Assembly: GCF_002632465.1 (NCBI RefSeq)
Contig: NZ_NIBS01000006.1
Coordinates: 1-64,000, forward strand
Length of the DNA stretch: 64,000 nucleotides
Source of the DNA: Xenorhabdus budapestensis
GTDB lineage: Bacteria; Pseudomonadota; Gammaproteobacteria; Enterobacterales; Enterobacteriaceae
Reading direction: 5' to 3'
Shown here: piece by piece, positions 45,093 to 54,455 of the stretch
Numbering within the stretch: the stretch's first letter is position 1
Layout of the letters: each line of letters begins with the position of its first letter
Notes under the pieces: generated by a model
Databases searched by the model: none
What the model was told of the DNA's origin: nothing
The model's input: the letters and a program-made list of their open reading frames with translations, nothing else
Position numbers and translations under genes: made by a program

Positions 45093-45473
45093 TTCAATCA
45101 CTGTCCATTGTTGATTTGCCAAAATGTCATTGCCATACCGCAAAAAAACTCTGTAACGAACTCAAAGGGATTGACGCAAATAACGCTGCGATATTTTTCT
45201 CTTCCAATAAATCCCACATAAATCAATAATGACACACGCAGAATTGCACAATTAATTAACAATTAATATTCATTTATGTAACTTTATTTAATAGGGTGTA
45301 CTAATGAATAACATTTATGGTGGGGAAGTTTTTTCTTCTAAATGAGAAAGGAGATCTCCCGCTACTGGCAGAGATAACTCCCAATAAAGGAGGAACAAAC
45401 AATGAGATGTATTTCATAGCTCACACAATCTTGATCTATAATACTGCTCCTTTTGCAACATATTCAAAACACC
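45093..45473. other. Divergent gap with a chain of three mini-ORFs
   Basis: Contains three short plus-strand frames: ATG 45304 (13 codons, MNNIYGGEVFSSK), overlapping by ATGA with ATG 45342 (11 codons, MRKEISRYWQR), then ATG 45402 (5 codons, MRCIS) behind a perfect AGGAGG with 8-base spacing. A TATAAT at 45437-45442 may be the -10 of the following gene. The significance of the mini-ORFs is unknown. Confidence 0.4.
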
Positions 45474-45968
45474 ATGGAACGATTTATAGAAAACGCTATG
45501 TATGCCTCTCGCTGGCTACTGGCACCAGTTTATTTTGGTTTATCACTGGCCCTGTTTGCTCTGGCTATAAAATTCTTTCAGGAAATCATTCACATCCTGC
45601 CACATATCTTTTCGGTTGCTGAATCAGAACTTATCCTGACCCTACTTTCTCTGATTGACATGGCACTGGTTGGTGGGTTGTTGGTAATGGTCATGTTTTC
45701 TGGCTACGAAAACTTTGTTTCCACACTGGATATTGAGGAAAACAAGGAAAAGTTGAACTGGTTGGGAAAAATGGACGCGACTTCACTCAAAAATAAGGTT
45801 GCGGCTTCTATTGTTGCCATCTCATCAATTCATTTACTGCGTATCTTTATGGATGCCCGCAATGTTCCAGACAATAAATTGATGTGGTATGTCATTATCC
45901 ACCTCACTTTTGTTATATCAGCCTTTGTAATGGGATATCTGGATAAACTTACACGCCACCATCATTAG
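45474..45968 (+). CDS. yqhA: UPF0114 family inner-membrane protein YqhA
   Basis: Small integral membrane protein with about four segments. It has 164 residues from ATG 45474 ([20 protein letters not shown]), the same length as E. coli YqhA and very similar along its length ([29 protein letters not shown]). An in-frame ATG seven codons earlier exists; no ribosome site is evident for either. Function is not established. In E. coli the gene is elsewhere, so its position here is part of the accessory segment. Confidence 0.92.
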   Translation: MERFIENAMYASRWLLAPVYFGLSLALFALAIKFFQEIIHILPHIFSVAESELILTLLSLIDMALVGGLLVMVMFSGYENFVSTLDIEENKEKLNWLGKMDATSLKNKVAASIVAISSIHLLRIFMDARNVPDNKLMWYVIIHLTFVISAFVMGYLDKLTRHHH

Positions 45969-46014
45969 CAAGGAATTCTATCCAGCATGTCTCTCCCCTG
46001 ATGCCAGCCTGATA

Positions 46015-46527
46015 TCATTTGCTGGCATTACGGGAAACCACTTTTTTTCGTGATGAATTGCTACGGGCTGTTTCTTTCTGTAATTCCTCAATAAACCTGT
46101 CTACAACCATTTCAACCGTTTCACTTCTGGTCGCTCCGAGCCTATTGGACAGCCCATCTATTTTTCTGATAACAGACATCCTCAACGACAGAGAAATCGA
46201 TCTTTTTTTCTCCTTATCAAGGTAAACATGACTGGTAGCCTCCTTAGATTTAAAGTTGTTATGCTGAGCAAGCAGTTCTTCAATTCTGCGTACTTCTTTT
46301 CTGGTTAACATCCCCTTATCAACTAATTGGTAAGTATTTCCCATTTTGCTAAACCGGATGTCAGCACAATAGTGATCCCTCAATTCTCTTAAGGTGCGAG
46401 TCAGTGTCGGTTCAGAACAACTGAGTGCCTCGATCACCTTCACCTTACTGACAGGCTTTTCATGCGAAAGCAGCAAAGTTAATTTAAAATTTCTAAGTTG
46501 TTTAGGGCTAAGTAACATCGTTTTCAA
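46015..46527 (-). CDS. terW: TerW-like transcriptional regulator of the ter locus
   Basis: Predicted DNA-binding protein of 170 residues. The N-terminal third is a winged helix (VSKVKVIEALSCSEPTLTRT, then LRELRDHY); the C-terminal part (SISLSLRMSVIRKIDGLSNR) resembles a ribbon-helix-helix, ending in a basic tail. I recognise the first half as TerW-like; TerW has been reported to bind the terZABCDE promoter region in Enterobacteria. It lies 81 bases after the HpcH-like gene on the same strand. The 11-bp palindromes at 50.1-50.25 kb are its likely targets (inference). Confidence 0.65.
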   Translation of the reverse strand: MKTMLLSPKQLRNFKLTLLLSHEKPVSKVKVIEALSCSEPTLTRTLRELRDHYCADIRFSKMGNTYQLVDKGMLTRKEVRRIEELLAQHNNFKSKEATSHVYLDKEKKRSISLSLRMSVIRKIDGLSNRLGATRSETVEMVVDRFIEELQKETARSNSSRKKVVSRNASK

Positions 46528-46608
46528 TTACCGGGTCAGGAATACTAATTCCTAATATCAACTATAAACACAACAGCCAGCATAGCTTTTCATTCTGGTA
46601 AATCAATA

Positions 46609-47562
46609 TTAAAACAGGTTAAAAGTTCCATAGTTTTCTCCACCAGCTCTCGAACAGATGCCATGATATTTCGCTCGTTCCAGAATATTCACTGCCCAAC
46701 GCCAGTGCGTAGCAGGTTCACACATTGCCCCCTGGAATTTGAATACCGCCTGATTTGAATTGAGGATCTGTAAGGCATCATCGTAATCACGAGTGTTCAC
46801 CATCAAGGCCCGATGAATATGTTCTATTTGCCCAGGATGAATGGCCGTTTTCCCAACAAGGCCATGAGCTATATCCAGGGCCAGCTCTTTCTCAAGTAAC
46901 GCCAGATTATCAATATGCTCACAAACTGGTGCAGTCAAATAAAAACCCCGCGAGCCAAAAACAGCTACCAGCATTTTGATCACATACCCCATCGGGCCAT
47001 CATATAAAGTAAGGTCACGCGAGCGCCGCATAGAAATCAGGTTCATCAGATCGTTACCACCAATACGTAAGGCAATAATACGCTCATAGCAAGGGTGAGA
47101 TTTAAGCTTATCGGCGAGCCGATTCATTTGTTGCACATCAAAAACATCTTCAGTTTCCAATGTCGGCATGATCCCAAGATGGGTTGCAGCGACGATCTCC
47201 CACCACTCAGATAATGACTCCTGCGTAAATTTAGGCAAAACCAAACCAGCGACAGCGCTAAGATCAACAGTATCGACCAGATATCGTCCCATTGATTCAT
47301 TGCGTGGACGGATAAAAATCAAAGGAGGAGGATGTTTAATATCGGCAACAGAATTCTTTGCCTCTGCCAGTGTCTGTAATACAAACACGAGATTTTTGAT
47401 AGCATGGGGGATATCCTGTTCAGTAACTGAATCCTCCAGACAGATCACCAAAGAGCGCAGCCCCACAACTTTATTGCGCAGCATAATTTCAGTAATATTC
47501 CGACGAGTCGCTGGTACATACAGCGTTGCACCAAGCTGATTTGCAGAAGGGATCGATTTCAT
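46609..47562 (-). CDS. HpcH/HpaI-CitE family C-C bond lyase of the ter module
   Basis: Aldolase/citrate-lyase beta-subunit-like TIM barrel, 317 residues. Typical elements: LGATLYVPATR, VICLEDSV (acidic metal ligand), IRPRNESMG, GLVLPKF, PTLETEDV, LRIGGNDLM and GKTAIHPGQI. In ter loci such a lyase accompanies phosphoribosyltransferase-like genes; comparative genomics (Anantharaman, Iyer and Aravind) proposed that the module makes a nucleoside-like metabolite. The substrate is unknown. It lies 13 bases after the StiP/PRTase gene. Confidence 0.82.
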   Translation of the reverse strand: MKSIPSANQLGATLYVPATRRNITEIMLRNKVVGLRSLVICLEDSVTEQDIPHAIKNLVFVLQTLAEAKNSVADIKHPPPLIFIRPRNESMGRYLVDTVDLSAVAGLVLPKFTQESLSEWWEIVAATHLGIMPTLETEDVFDVQQMNRLADKLKSHPCYERIIALRIGGNDLMNLISMRRSRDLTLYDGPMGYVIKMLVAVFGSRGFYLTAPVCEHIDNLALLEKELALDIAHGLVGKTAIHPGQIEHIHRALMVNTRDYDDALQILNSNQAVFKFQGAMCEPATHWRWAVNILERAKYHGICSRAGGENYGTFNLF

Positions 47563-47575
47563 CAGACTACCTTTT

Positions 47576-48655
47576 TCATACTACTTTTTTAATAATCGTT
47601 ACCGCGCGATATTGGCCTATCAGATCGCCCACTTCTGTAATAGCAACATTTTTCTGCTGCGCTAAATAAATCAGCAAAGCGATATCAGGATTATCCACTG
47701 ATCGAACAAGTACCTGTTCTGGCACACGCCGCAAAACCGCGCGGGTTGCTTCTGCAATTCCGAGTTTGATACGGTTAATATTATCGATCTTATACATGTC
47801 AGCAAGAGTTGAAATTACGGTTTTACTCAATTGCAGCAAAGCCGTTTTTTCCTGCGGTTGCCAATCCGCTGCTGGTACGGTCGTCAAATCTAAGCGATCA
47901 CGGTATTCCGCGACAGTATCAACTAACAACCTACTGCATTCAAACTCACTCAGATGACCACATTTCACACAGCCGTGCAATCCTTCTTCACGCCAAATTG
48001 AACGCGATATCAGCCCTGATACGGGAGCCCCCATGATGCCGAAAGGAATTAACCAATCATCATCACTGGCTGCCAGCCATGAACATCCACAAGGATCAGC
48101 CAGCACCACCAAACGAGGAATCCCTGAATAGCCAGCTCGTCCCACCAACGAGCGAGATAATTCTGTCGTGATTGCGCCCTTGCCTGTCCAGCCATCTACA
48201 AATACCAGACCCTCCGTACCATGCTGCTGCTCTATATATGACAGCGCTACGTTGTCAATGCCACGATCCCGTATGATACTGATCCCATAGTGGTAAGAAC
48301 GTTTTCCCATCTTCCGCAAAGCCTGATGCAGCATGACGCCTAAAGGCACTCCCGCCCTGACCAAACTCGCCAGCACAATCGGTGTATCACCAAAGCGTGA
48401 TATCAGAGACTTGGCAAGCATTACAACTTCCGTCGCCAGTCTGGCTGCTCCCAGTTGCAACGCTTTATCGAACAGATCTAGATGATAAGAGGTTGGCACT
48501 GGTTCCTGACTCAACATATCGGAATAATGGCGAGTACCAGATTGAATTAACTGCTCTTTAACCTCAACCGATGTCATTTCAATCTGAATGGGTTTTAGCA
48601 AAAACTGAATATCATCGGCAGCATAAGAACCAGAAAAAGGAGGAAAGCCATTCAT
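47576..48655 (-). CDS. StiP/PRTase_1 family phosphoribosyltransferase-like protein with PELOTA-type tail
   Basis: A 359-residue protein of the ter-associated family often annotated as cysteine protease StiP. It contains IVLASLVRAGVPLG and the PRPP-loop-like FVDGWTGKGAI, then a cysteine-rich segment HGCVKCGHLSEFEC, and a C-terminal 100-residue domain (GIAEATRAVLRR, VRSVDNPDIALLIYLAQQK) that matches PELOTA RNA-binding domains. Structural analysis by others places the core with phosphoribosyltransferases. Role inferred: step in making a nucleotide-like compound. Confidence 0.78.
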   Translation of the reverse strand: MNGFPPFSGSYAADDIQFLLKPIQIEMTSVEVKEQLIQSGTRHYSDMLSQEPVPTSYHLDLFDKALQLGAARLATEVVMLAKSLISRFGDTPIVLASLVRAGVPLGVMLHQALRKMGKRSYHYGISIIRDRGIDNVALSYIEQQHGTEGLVFVDGWTGKGAITTELSRSLVGRAGYSGIPRLVVLADPCGCSWLAASDDDWLIPFGIMGAPVSGLISRSIWREEGLHGCVKCGHLSEFECSRLLVDTVAEYRDRLDLTTVPAADWQPQEKTALLQLSKTVISTLADMYKIDNINRIKLGIAEATRAVLRRVPEQVLVRSVDNPDIALLIYLAQQKNVAITEVGDLIGQYRAVTIIKKVV

Positions 48656-48691
48656 TTATTTATAGTTCCGATAGTTGTATTAAAAACCGGC

Positions 48692-49861
48692 TTAATCATA
48701 GGTCACAATTTCTACAGCAGGAGCGACAAGAGATAATTGCGCGATTAACGCTGGATCAACCGAGGTTTCCGGTGTTTCAAGACAAAGCAGTATGCGATCG
48801 AATTGCTGGTGCGCGACGTTATAGAGGAAATTCGGTATCCCTAATCCGTAATTATCCGTAAATGCCATAACAGACTGAATTGCATGCCCGCAAGAGATAG
48901 GAGAACGGGTTGTCGAGCCAAACTTCACCAATGCACCTTCCTGTTCAAGCCGTTCCGCCAGCAAAAATGGTTGCCAGACAAACTCACTGGAACCGAGTAC
49001 CAGCACTTTCTCACCGGCTTTGGCCTGAATATTAGTACCAAGATCATACTGAATATCATCTAGTCCCAGACGTCCCCAATTCTGAGTACCGATAATATCA
49101 ACCTTTCCCCGCGCTGTGACATTGACTTGAGGCATGACAGGAACAGGAGCAGAACTATCCGCCTCCCACCGCCAATTTCCTTCAATCAAAGAAACAGTAG
49201 AGACAAGAAGCGGACAGCGTCTTATGATGCTTTGACCACTCCAATCCGTCAGTGTCACTGTGATGATATGTTCAATTTGATCCAGCCCGGCATGACGCAA
49301 TGCCTCGAACAGATTAAGAAAGGTATTACCGGTAGTCGCTTCATCATCGATCAGAACAAGAGTACGGGCACTGCTTACCCGTTGACGCAGATGATTTTCT
49401 TTCGGCCAGTAAATCAGATGATCCGTTGCATGGCTATGATCCTCTTTAAATTCACACAACAAATCACCTTCTACCGGATGGCGCGTTGATGTCAGAAATA
49501 CCGGAGAGGCCACTTTTTGCTGCGTCTCCTGAAAAACGCCAGCGGCCAATCCAACCGCCGTTTCTGCCATGCCGATATAGAGCACAGGGCCAGGCAAATT
49601 AATCGGAAACTGTTCTGACAACTGCCGGTAAACAGCCCGCATAATAGATGGGCTGACGGGAATATGGCGGCCCAATACTTTGCTGACAAATAAGAATGCT
49701 CTTTTAGGATTACGGCGTTCAGCAATATCAAACAATGTTTCCAAAGACGTTACACCACGTTCAGCCATTACAGTCAAAGTTCCACTATTTAACTGTTTCT
49801 TATAGAACTGGCTGTTATTAACCTGAGATTGGTAACGCTGAAGATGATTACATGCTGTCAT
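48692..49861 (-). CDS. PRTase_2-TRSP domain phosphoribosyltransferase of the ter module
   Basis: A 389-residue protein, first gene of the minus-strand ter module. The N-terminal PRTase domain has NPKRAFLFVSKVLGRHIP, YIGMAETAVGLA and the PRPP loop LVLIDDEATTGNT; the C-terminal half is a TRSP domain (LGSSEFVWQPFLLAERLE, FGSTTRSPI). Start at ATG 49861 is weakly supported by AAGG ten bases upstream. It diverges from terZ across a 489-base gap with palindromic operators. Confidence 0.8.
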   Translation of the reverse strand: MTACNHLQRYQSQVNNSQFYKKQLNSGTLTVMAERGVTSLETLFDIAERRNPKRAFLFVSKVLGRHIPVSPSIMRAVYRQLSEQFPINLPGPVLYIGMAETAVGLAAGVFQETQQKVASPVFLTSTRHPVEGDLLCEFKEDHSHATDHLIYWPKENHLRQRVSSARTLVLIDDEATTGNTFLNLFEALRHAGLDQIEHIITVTLTDWSGQSIIRRCPLLVSTVSLIEGNWRWEADSSAPVPVMPQVNVTARGKVDIIGTQNWGRLGLDDIQYDLGTNIQAKAGEKVLVLGSSEFVWQPFLLAERLEQEGALVKFGSTTRSPISCGHAIQSVMAFTDNYGLGIPNFLYNVAHQQFDRILLCLETPETSVDPALIAQLSLVAPAVEIVTYD

Positions 49862-50081
49862 ACAGAGAAGCCTTTTAAAAAAATTTCAGCCATTTCAGGA
49901 AGTGGAGCGGTAACAGTCGTGATGTTTTCATAAAACAAATTTCCCTTTCATAAATCAAATCTTGTTACTCAAAAAGTGCCTATTGCTAAATTGCCGTTAG
50001 TCACAATGGATACACTCGTTTTCCAGTCTACATTCGGTGAAATATGCAGCGCAGTCTAGAGCCGAGATTCAGCTTATGTCA

Positions 50082-50250
50082 ATCATAATATGATTTTTTA
50101 TGAGCAAATTTTGTTTGACTTTTTATCATGGAAAAGAAATCATAAAAAGCGAAGCCAGATTGTTCTCTATCATGCAGTTAAAGGAAATATACAATTTGTG
50201 GGGATCATAATATGACAGGATTTTAGCCATCACTCTGGTCATATTATGAT
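50082..50250. promoter_or_regulatory. Three TCATAATATGA palindromes between the ter operons
   Basis: The 11-base sequence TCATAATATGA occurs at 50083-50093 and 50205-50215, and in reverse at 50239-50249. The last two extend to a 13-bp perfect inverted repeat (50204-50216 with 50238-50250). They lie in the gap between the PRTase gene and terZ. Inferred to be operators for a ter regulator, perhaps TerW. Confidence 0.65.
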
Positions 50251-50291
50251 TTTTTCCATAAGTGAAATTATCGCAATTCAATGATAACGAT

Positions 50292-50339
50292 TTACGATAA
50301 AAAATAATTCACGATAAAAACAATTCACCGATAAATAAG
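50292..50339. repeat. Degenerate 16-bp tandem repeat in front of terZ
   Basis: Three units TTnACGATAAAAAnAA: 50292-50307, 50308-50323 and 50324-50339. The last unit runs into the terZ ribosome site. Confidence 0.75.
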
Positions 50340-50350
50340 AGGTGTTATTA

Positions 50351-50938
50351 ATGGTTTCATTAAGTAAAAATCAGTCAGTCTCTCTCAGTAAACAGAGCAC
50401 TTCACTGGCTAAAATTGATTTTGGTCTGGGATGGGATCCTGTAGCCCCAAAAAAAGGTTTCTTGTCACGCTTATTTGGCGGAGACAATAATGAAATTGAT
50501 CTGGATGCAAGCTGCATCCTGCTTGATAAGTCTGGTAATACCATTGATGTTGTCTGGTTTGGTCAACTGAATTCAGAATGTGGTTCTGTAAAACACAGCG
50601 GCGACAACCTGACTGGTGAAGGTGACGGAGATGATGAAGTCATCAGCGTCGATTTGATCAAGCTGCCTGCCGATGTTGAATATCTTGCCTTTACCGTTAA
50701 TAGCTTTCGTGGTCAAACCTTTAATGATGTTGAGAACGCTTTCTGTCGCGTTGTTGATCAAAACGGGAAAGAGCTGGCACGCTATCAGTTAAACGAACAA
50801 GGCGTTCATACTGGCATTATTATCTCTTCTCTGTGCCGTAACAGTGGTCAGTGGGATTTCACCGCACATGGTGTTGCTTGCCGTGGGCGTACCATTGAAG
50901 ATATGTATCCACAAATCGTTGAAACGGTGGTGCGCTAA
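50351..50938 (+). CDS. terZ: Tellurium resistance protein TerZ
   Basis: TerD-family cytoplasmic calcium-binding protein, 195 residues from ATG 50351 (AAGAGG upstream; a GTG at 50342 is also in frame). It has MVSLSKNQSVSLSK, LGWDP, the acidic segment IDLDASCILLD and the conserved [15 protein letters not shown] loop that binds Ca2+ in relatives. The domain is a beta-sandwich. First gene of terZABCD. Ter proteins protect from tellurite, phage and pore-forming colicins in some hosts. Confidence 0.95.
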   Translation: MVSLSKNQSVSLSKQSTSLAKIDFGLGWDPVAPKKGFLSRLFGGDNNEIDLDASCILLDKSGNTIDVVWFGQLNSECGSVKHSGDNLTGEGDGDDEVISVDLIKLPADVEYLAFTVNSFRGQTFNDVENAFCRVVDQNGKELARYQLNEQGVHTGIIISSLCRNSGQWDFTAHGVACRGRTIEDMYPQIVETVVR

Positions 50939-52086
50939 TGAACCTGACTCCGGGAGGAAATGCCTCCGTCTCTAACCAGACACTGACCATAAGGGTACTT
51001 TCCGGATCATCAGTCGATGTCTCCGCTTTCCGTCTTTATGCTAACGGGAAAGTTCAGGGGGATCCGGACATGGTATTTTATGGTCAGCCAAATAATGACG
51101 ATAACACCATTCGTCTATCCGGCGGCAATACCAATACTGCATTTTCTGTTAACCTGCCGGCTCTGCGGCAAGAGGTTCAGAAAGTGGCATTTACTGCGAC
51201 TTGCGACGGCAATCAAACCATCTCCAACCTGCACAATCTCTCTATTCAGGTAGAACTGAACGGAAGCGTGATCTTACAGGGGCATGTTGAGGTTCAGGGT
51301 CGTTCAGAAGCCGCCTTGATTCTGGGCGAACTTTATCGCCGCAACGGCGAGTGGAAATTCCGCTTTATTGCCCAAGGATTTAATGGTGGTCTCAAGCCCT
51401 TAGCTGAGCATTTTGGTGTCGATATTATTGATGAGGCGCCAACATCAACACCAACGACTGCTCCTAATAGCGTTAATCTGAGCAAGGTTTCTCTTACCAA
51501 AGAAAAACCTGCTATCAGCCTGAATAAACGTGATAACTACGGTGAGATCCGCATCAATCTGAACTGGAATCAGGGCGCTGCCCCTGCTAATCGGGGAATG
51601 TTCCAGAACATCTTTAACACCAACAACGGCGTGGATTTGGATCTCGGTGCATTCGTCCGGCTCCGTGATGGTACACGTGGAGTTATACAAGCATTAGGAG
51701 AAAGCTTTGGCTCTTACCATCACGATCCCTACGTACAGCTACAAGGGGATGATCGTACGGGTAATGTCAAAGACGGTGAATGGCTCCACATCAATGGTCT
51801 TGAATGGAGGAATATCAGTGAAGTTCTGATCTACGCCTTTATCTACGAAGGTGTACCTAACTGGAACGACACTGACGGTATTGTCACAATTTATGTCAAT
51901 GGGCAACCTCCGATCGAAACGCGTCTGACGGAAGGCCACAACCGCAAAAATATGTGTGCCGTTGCCCGTCTTGTTAATGAAAATGGCGCCATCAAAGTAG
52001 AACGTATCAACCAGTACTTCAGTGGGCACAAAGAAATGGACAGTGCCTTCGGATGGGGTTTTCGCTGGACATCAGGCAGTAAATGA
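50938..52086 (+). CDS. terA: Tellurium resistance protein TerA
   Basis: Protein of 382 residues (E. coli plasmid TerA 385) with two TerD-like domains. It begins MNLTPGGNASVSNQTLTIRV and carries FYGQPNNDDNTIRLSGG, then a second domain with VSLTKEKPAISLNKRDNYGE and the C-terminal FGWGFRW. The start overlaps the terZ stop by one base (TAATG), so translation is coupled. Confidence 0.95.
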   Translation: MNLTPGGNASVSNQTLTIRVLSGSSVDVSAFRLYANGKVQGDPDMVFYGQPNNDDNTIRLSGGNTNTAFSVNLPALRQEVQKVAFTATCDGNQTISNLHNLSIQVELNGSVILQGHVEVQGRSEAALILGELYRRNGEWKFRFIAQGFNGGLKPLAEHFGVDIIDEAPTSTPTTAPNSVNLSKVSLTKEKPAISLNKRDNYGEIRINLNWNQGAAPANRGMFQNIFNTNNGVDLDLGAFVRLRDGTRGVIQALGESFGSYHHDPYVQLQGDDRTGNVKDGEWLHINGLEWRNISEVLIYAFIYEGVPNWNDTDGIVTIYVNGQPPIETRLTEGHNRKNMCAVARLVNENGAIKVERINQYFSGHKEMDSAFGWGFRWTSGSK

Positions 52087-52147
52087 GGCTTCTGCTGTGA
52101 TGTAGGCGCTGTTATATAAATCGGTTATTACATAATTGGAGGAATTT

Positions 52148-52603
52148 ATGTCCTTTTTAAACAAAATTAAGTCAGCTCTCACTGCTGGTCGCGAAGAATT
52201 GGCCAATCAAGTTGGCCGTTTCAAAAACAGAAAATTCATGGAAGGCACTGTAGCGGTATGCGCGCACATTGCGATGGCAAGCAATGGTGTCAGTTCTGAA
52301 GAGAAACAAAAAATGGTGGGATTTATCAAAAACTCCCCCGAACTAAAAGTGTTCGATACCACTGAGATTATCGAATTCTTCAATAAACTGGTCAGTAGCT
52401 ACGAATTTGATGCTGATATCGGCAAAGGTGAAGCCATGAAATATATTATGGCGTTGAAACAGCAGCCAGAAGCAGCACAACTTGCTTTACGCGTCGGTAT
52501 TGCCGTTGCCAAGAGTGATGGTGACTTTGATAACGATGAAAAAAATGCTGCCAGGGAAATATGCGCAGCTTTAGGCTTTGCTCCAGCAGATTTTGAACTG
52601 TAA
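52148..52603 (+). CDS. terB: Tellurium resistance protein TerB
   Basis: All-alpha acidic protein of 151 residues, the usual TerB length, from ATG 52148 behind GGAGGAATTT. Known for metal-binding helices at the inner face of the membrane; DGDFDNDEKNAAREICAALG near the C-terminus carries the acidic motif. It lies 61 bases after terA and 27 bases before terC; TerB is thought to bind TerC. Confidence 0.95.
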   Translation: MSFLNKIKSALTAGREELANQVGRFKNRKFMEGTVAVCAHIAMASNGVSSEEKQKMVGFIKNSPELKVFDTTEIIEFFNKLVSSYEFDADIGKGEAMKYIMALKQQPEAAQLALRVGIAVAKSDGDFDNDEKNAAREICAALGFAPADFEL

Positions 52604-52630
52604 TCGCAGTTAATTTAAGAGGCTTACTTC

Positions 52631-53674
52631 ATGGTATCCACGCACATTGGTTTTCCGATAGAAACCGTTGCTGTATTTATCCTTCTGTCGGTTGGTGCGC
52701 TCTTTATCGACCTCTTTATGCATCGTCATGACAAGCCAATTTCGTTGCGCAGTGCCGCACTCTGGTCTGTTTTCTGGGTCGCCATTGCTTTTATTTTCGC
52801 CGGCTTCCTGTTTGTCCATCACGGTGCTGAAGTAGCAAGTCTGTTCATTACAGGCTATGCGCTGGAAAAAGTACTTTCTGTCGATAACCTGTTTGTCATC
52901 ATGGCAATTTTCTCTTGGTTTGCGGTCCCGGATCGTTATCGTCACCGCGTTCTTTACTGGGGCATTATCGGGGCCATTGTCTTCCGTGGTATTTTTGTTG
53001 CCATCGGGACAAGCCTGCTGATGCTGGGGCCCTGGGTTGAAATGGTCTTTGCTGTTGTGGTCGGCTGGACGGCAGTGATGATGCTGAAAAGTGGTGACAA
53101 TGATGATGAAATCGAAGACTACTCTCAACATCTTGCCTACCGCTTGGTGAAGCGCTTCTTCCCAATCTGGCCGAAACTGCGTGGTCATGCTTTCATACTC
53201 AGCCAGAAAGAAGTCAAAGAGGAACTGACCAAACCGGAAAATGCAGATGTGGCTATTGATCGAAAAAAAACAGGACGTGCTGGCAAAGCAGCATTTTATG
53301 CCACCCCACTGTTGCTGTGCCTGGCAGTTGTTGAACTGTCCGATGTCATGTTTGCTTTTGACTCTGTGCCTGCGATTATCGCGGTCAGCCGCGAGCCTTT
53401 AATCGTTTACAGCGCCATGATGTTTGCTATCTTAGGCCTGCGTACACTCTACTTTGTACTGGAAGCGTTGAAAAAGTATCTGGTGCACTTGGAAAAGGCC
53501 GTGATTGTCCTGCTGTTCTTTATTGCTATTAAATTAGGGCTTAACGCATCTGAACATATGTTCCACCACGGTTATTCCATTTCGGCAACAACCAGCCTGT
53601 TTGTGGTGCTTGGGGTTCTGGCTGCTGGTATTATTGCCAGCCTTCTGTTTCCCCAGAAAGAAAAAGCAAGCTAA
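52631..53674 (+). CDS. terC: Tellurium resistance integral membrane protein TerC
   Basis: Polytopic inner-membrane protein of 347 residues (usual 346) with conserved acidic motifs within membrane segments (VLSVDNLFVIM, FAFDSVPAIIAVS). Family members are linked to metal ion homeostasis, including Mn2+ export by Alx/MntP-like relatives. AAGAGG lies nine bases before the ATG. TerC is expected to anchor the ter complex at the membrane. Confidence 0.95.
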   Translation: MVSTHIGFPIETVAVFILLSVGALFIDLFMHRHDKPISLRSAALWSVFWVAIAFIFAGFLFVHHGAEVASLFITGYALEKVLSVDNLFVIMAIFSWFAVPDRYRHRVLYWGIIGAIVFRGIFVAIGTSLLMLGPWVEMVFAVVVGWTAVMMLKSGDNDDEIEDYSQHLAYRLVKRFFPIWPKLRGHAFILSQKEVKEELTKPENADVAIDRKKTGRAGKAAFYATPLLLCLAVVELSDVMFAFDSVPAIIAVSREPLIVYSAMMFAILGLRTLYFVLEALKKYLVHLEKAVIVLLFFIAIKLGLNASEHMFHHGYSISATTSLFVVLGVLAAGIIASLLFPQKEKAS

Positions 53675-53680
53675 ATCCTG

Positions 53681-53741
53681 TATACCCTATAGATTTCAAG
53701 GTGCAGCCAACGAAGCGGCAACTTGAAAGACAACGGGAATA
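53681..53741. repeat. Short ERIC element between terC and terD
   Basis: About 61 bp with the termini TATACCCTATAGATTTCAAG and ACTTGAAAGACAACGGGAAT, joined by GTGCAGCCAACGAAGCGGCA. It is an internally deleted ERIC. It splits the ter operon and would form a hairpin in its mRNA. Confidence 0.85.
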
Positions 53742-53771
53742 AATAACTATTTAATAAGTGAGGAAATAATA

Positions 53772-54350
53772 ATGGGTGTATCTCTTTCTAAAGGCGGTAA
53801 CGTTTCTCTGAGCAAAGAAGCTCCAACGATGAAAAATGTTCTGATCGGTCTCGGCTGGGATGCCCGCGCAACTGATGGACAGGCTTTTGACCTTGATGCT
53901 TCTGCATTCCTGCTGGCAGCAAACGGCAAAGTACGCAGTGATACCGATTTCATTTTCTACAACAACCTGAAATCTGCTGACGGCTCCATTATGCACACTG
54001 GCGACAACCGTACTGGTGAAGGGGATGGTGATGATGAATCATTGAAAATTAAACTGGATCAGATCCCTGCTGACGTAGACAAAGTCGTCTTTGTTGTCAC
54101 TATCCATGACGCACAAACACGCAGTCAGAGCTTCGGCCAAGTTTCAGGGGCTTTCATTCGTCTGGTTAATGATGATACGCAAGTTGAAGTTGCTCGCTAT
54201 GATCTGACTGAAGATGCTTCTACTGAAACGGCTATGCTGTTCGGTGAACTGTATCGTCACAATGGCGAATGGAAATTCCGTGCGGTTGGTCAGGGTTATG
54301 CTGGTGGTCTGGCTTCTGTTTGTGCTCAGTATGGCATTAACGCAGCCTGA
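53772..54350 (+). CDS. terD: Tellurium resistance protein TerD
   Basis: TerD-domain protein, 192 residues, closer to TerD than TerE ([40 protein letters not shown]-terminal [11 protein letters not shown]). The Ca2+ loop GEGDGDDE is present. GAGGAAAT lies eight bases before the ATG. It is the only TerD/TerE paralogue after terC here; most loci have terE, and often terF, next. Confidence 0.95.
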   Translation: MGVSLSKGGNVSLSKEAPTMKNVLIGLGWDARATDGQAFDLDASAFLLAANGKVRSDTDFIFYNNLKSADGSIMHTGDNRTGEGDGDDESLKIKLDQIPADVDKVVFVVTIHDAQTRSQSFGQVSGAFIRLVNDDTQVEVARYDLTEDASTETAMLFGELYRHNGEWKFRAVGQGYAGGLASVCAQYGINAA

Positions 54351-54455
54351 TCCTAGTCTGGCTCAATCTAAGGTCTTTCAGGTAACGACCTTCAATACAA
54401 AGCCATTAATATCGTGAATTAATTACTATATCGTGATTAAATAACACCGTAATTA

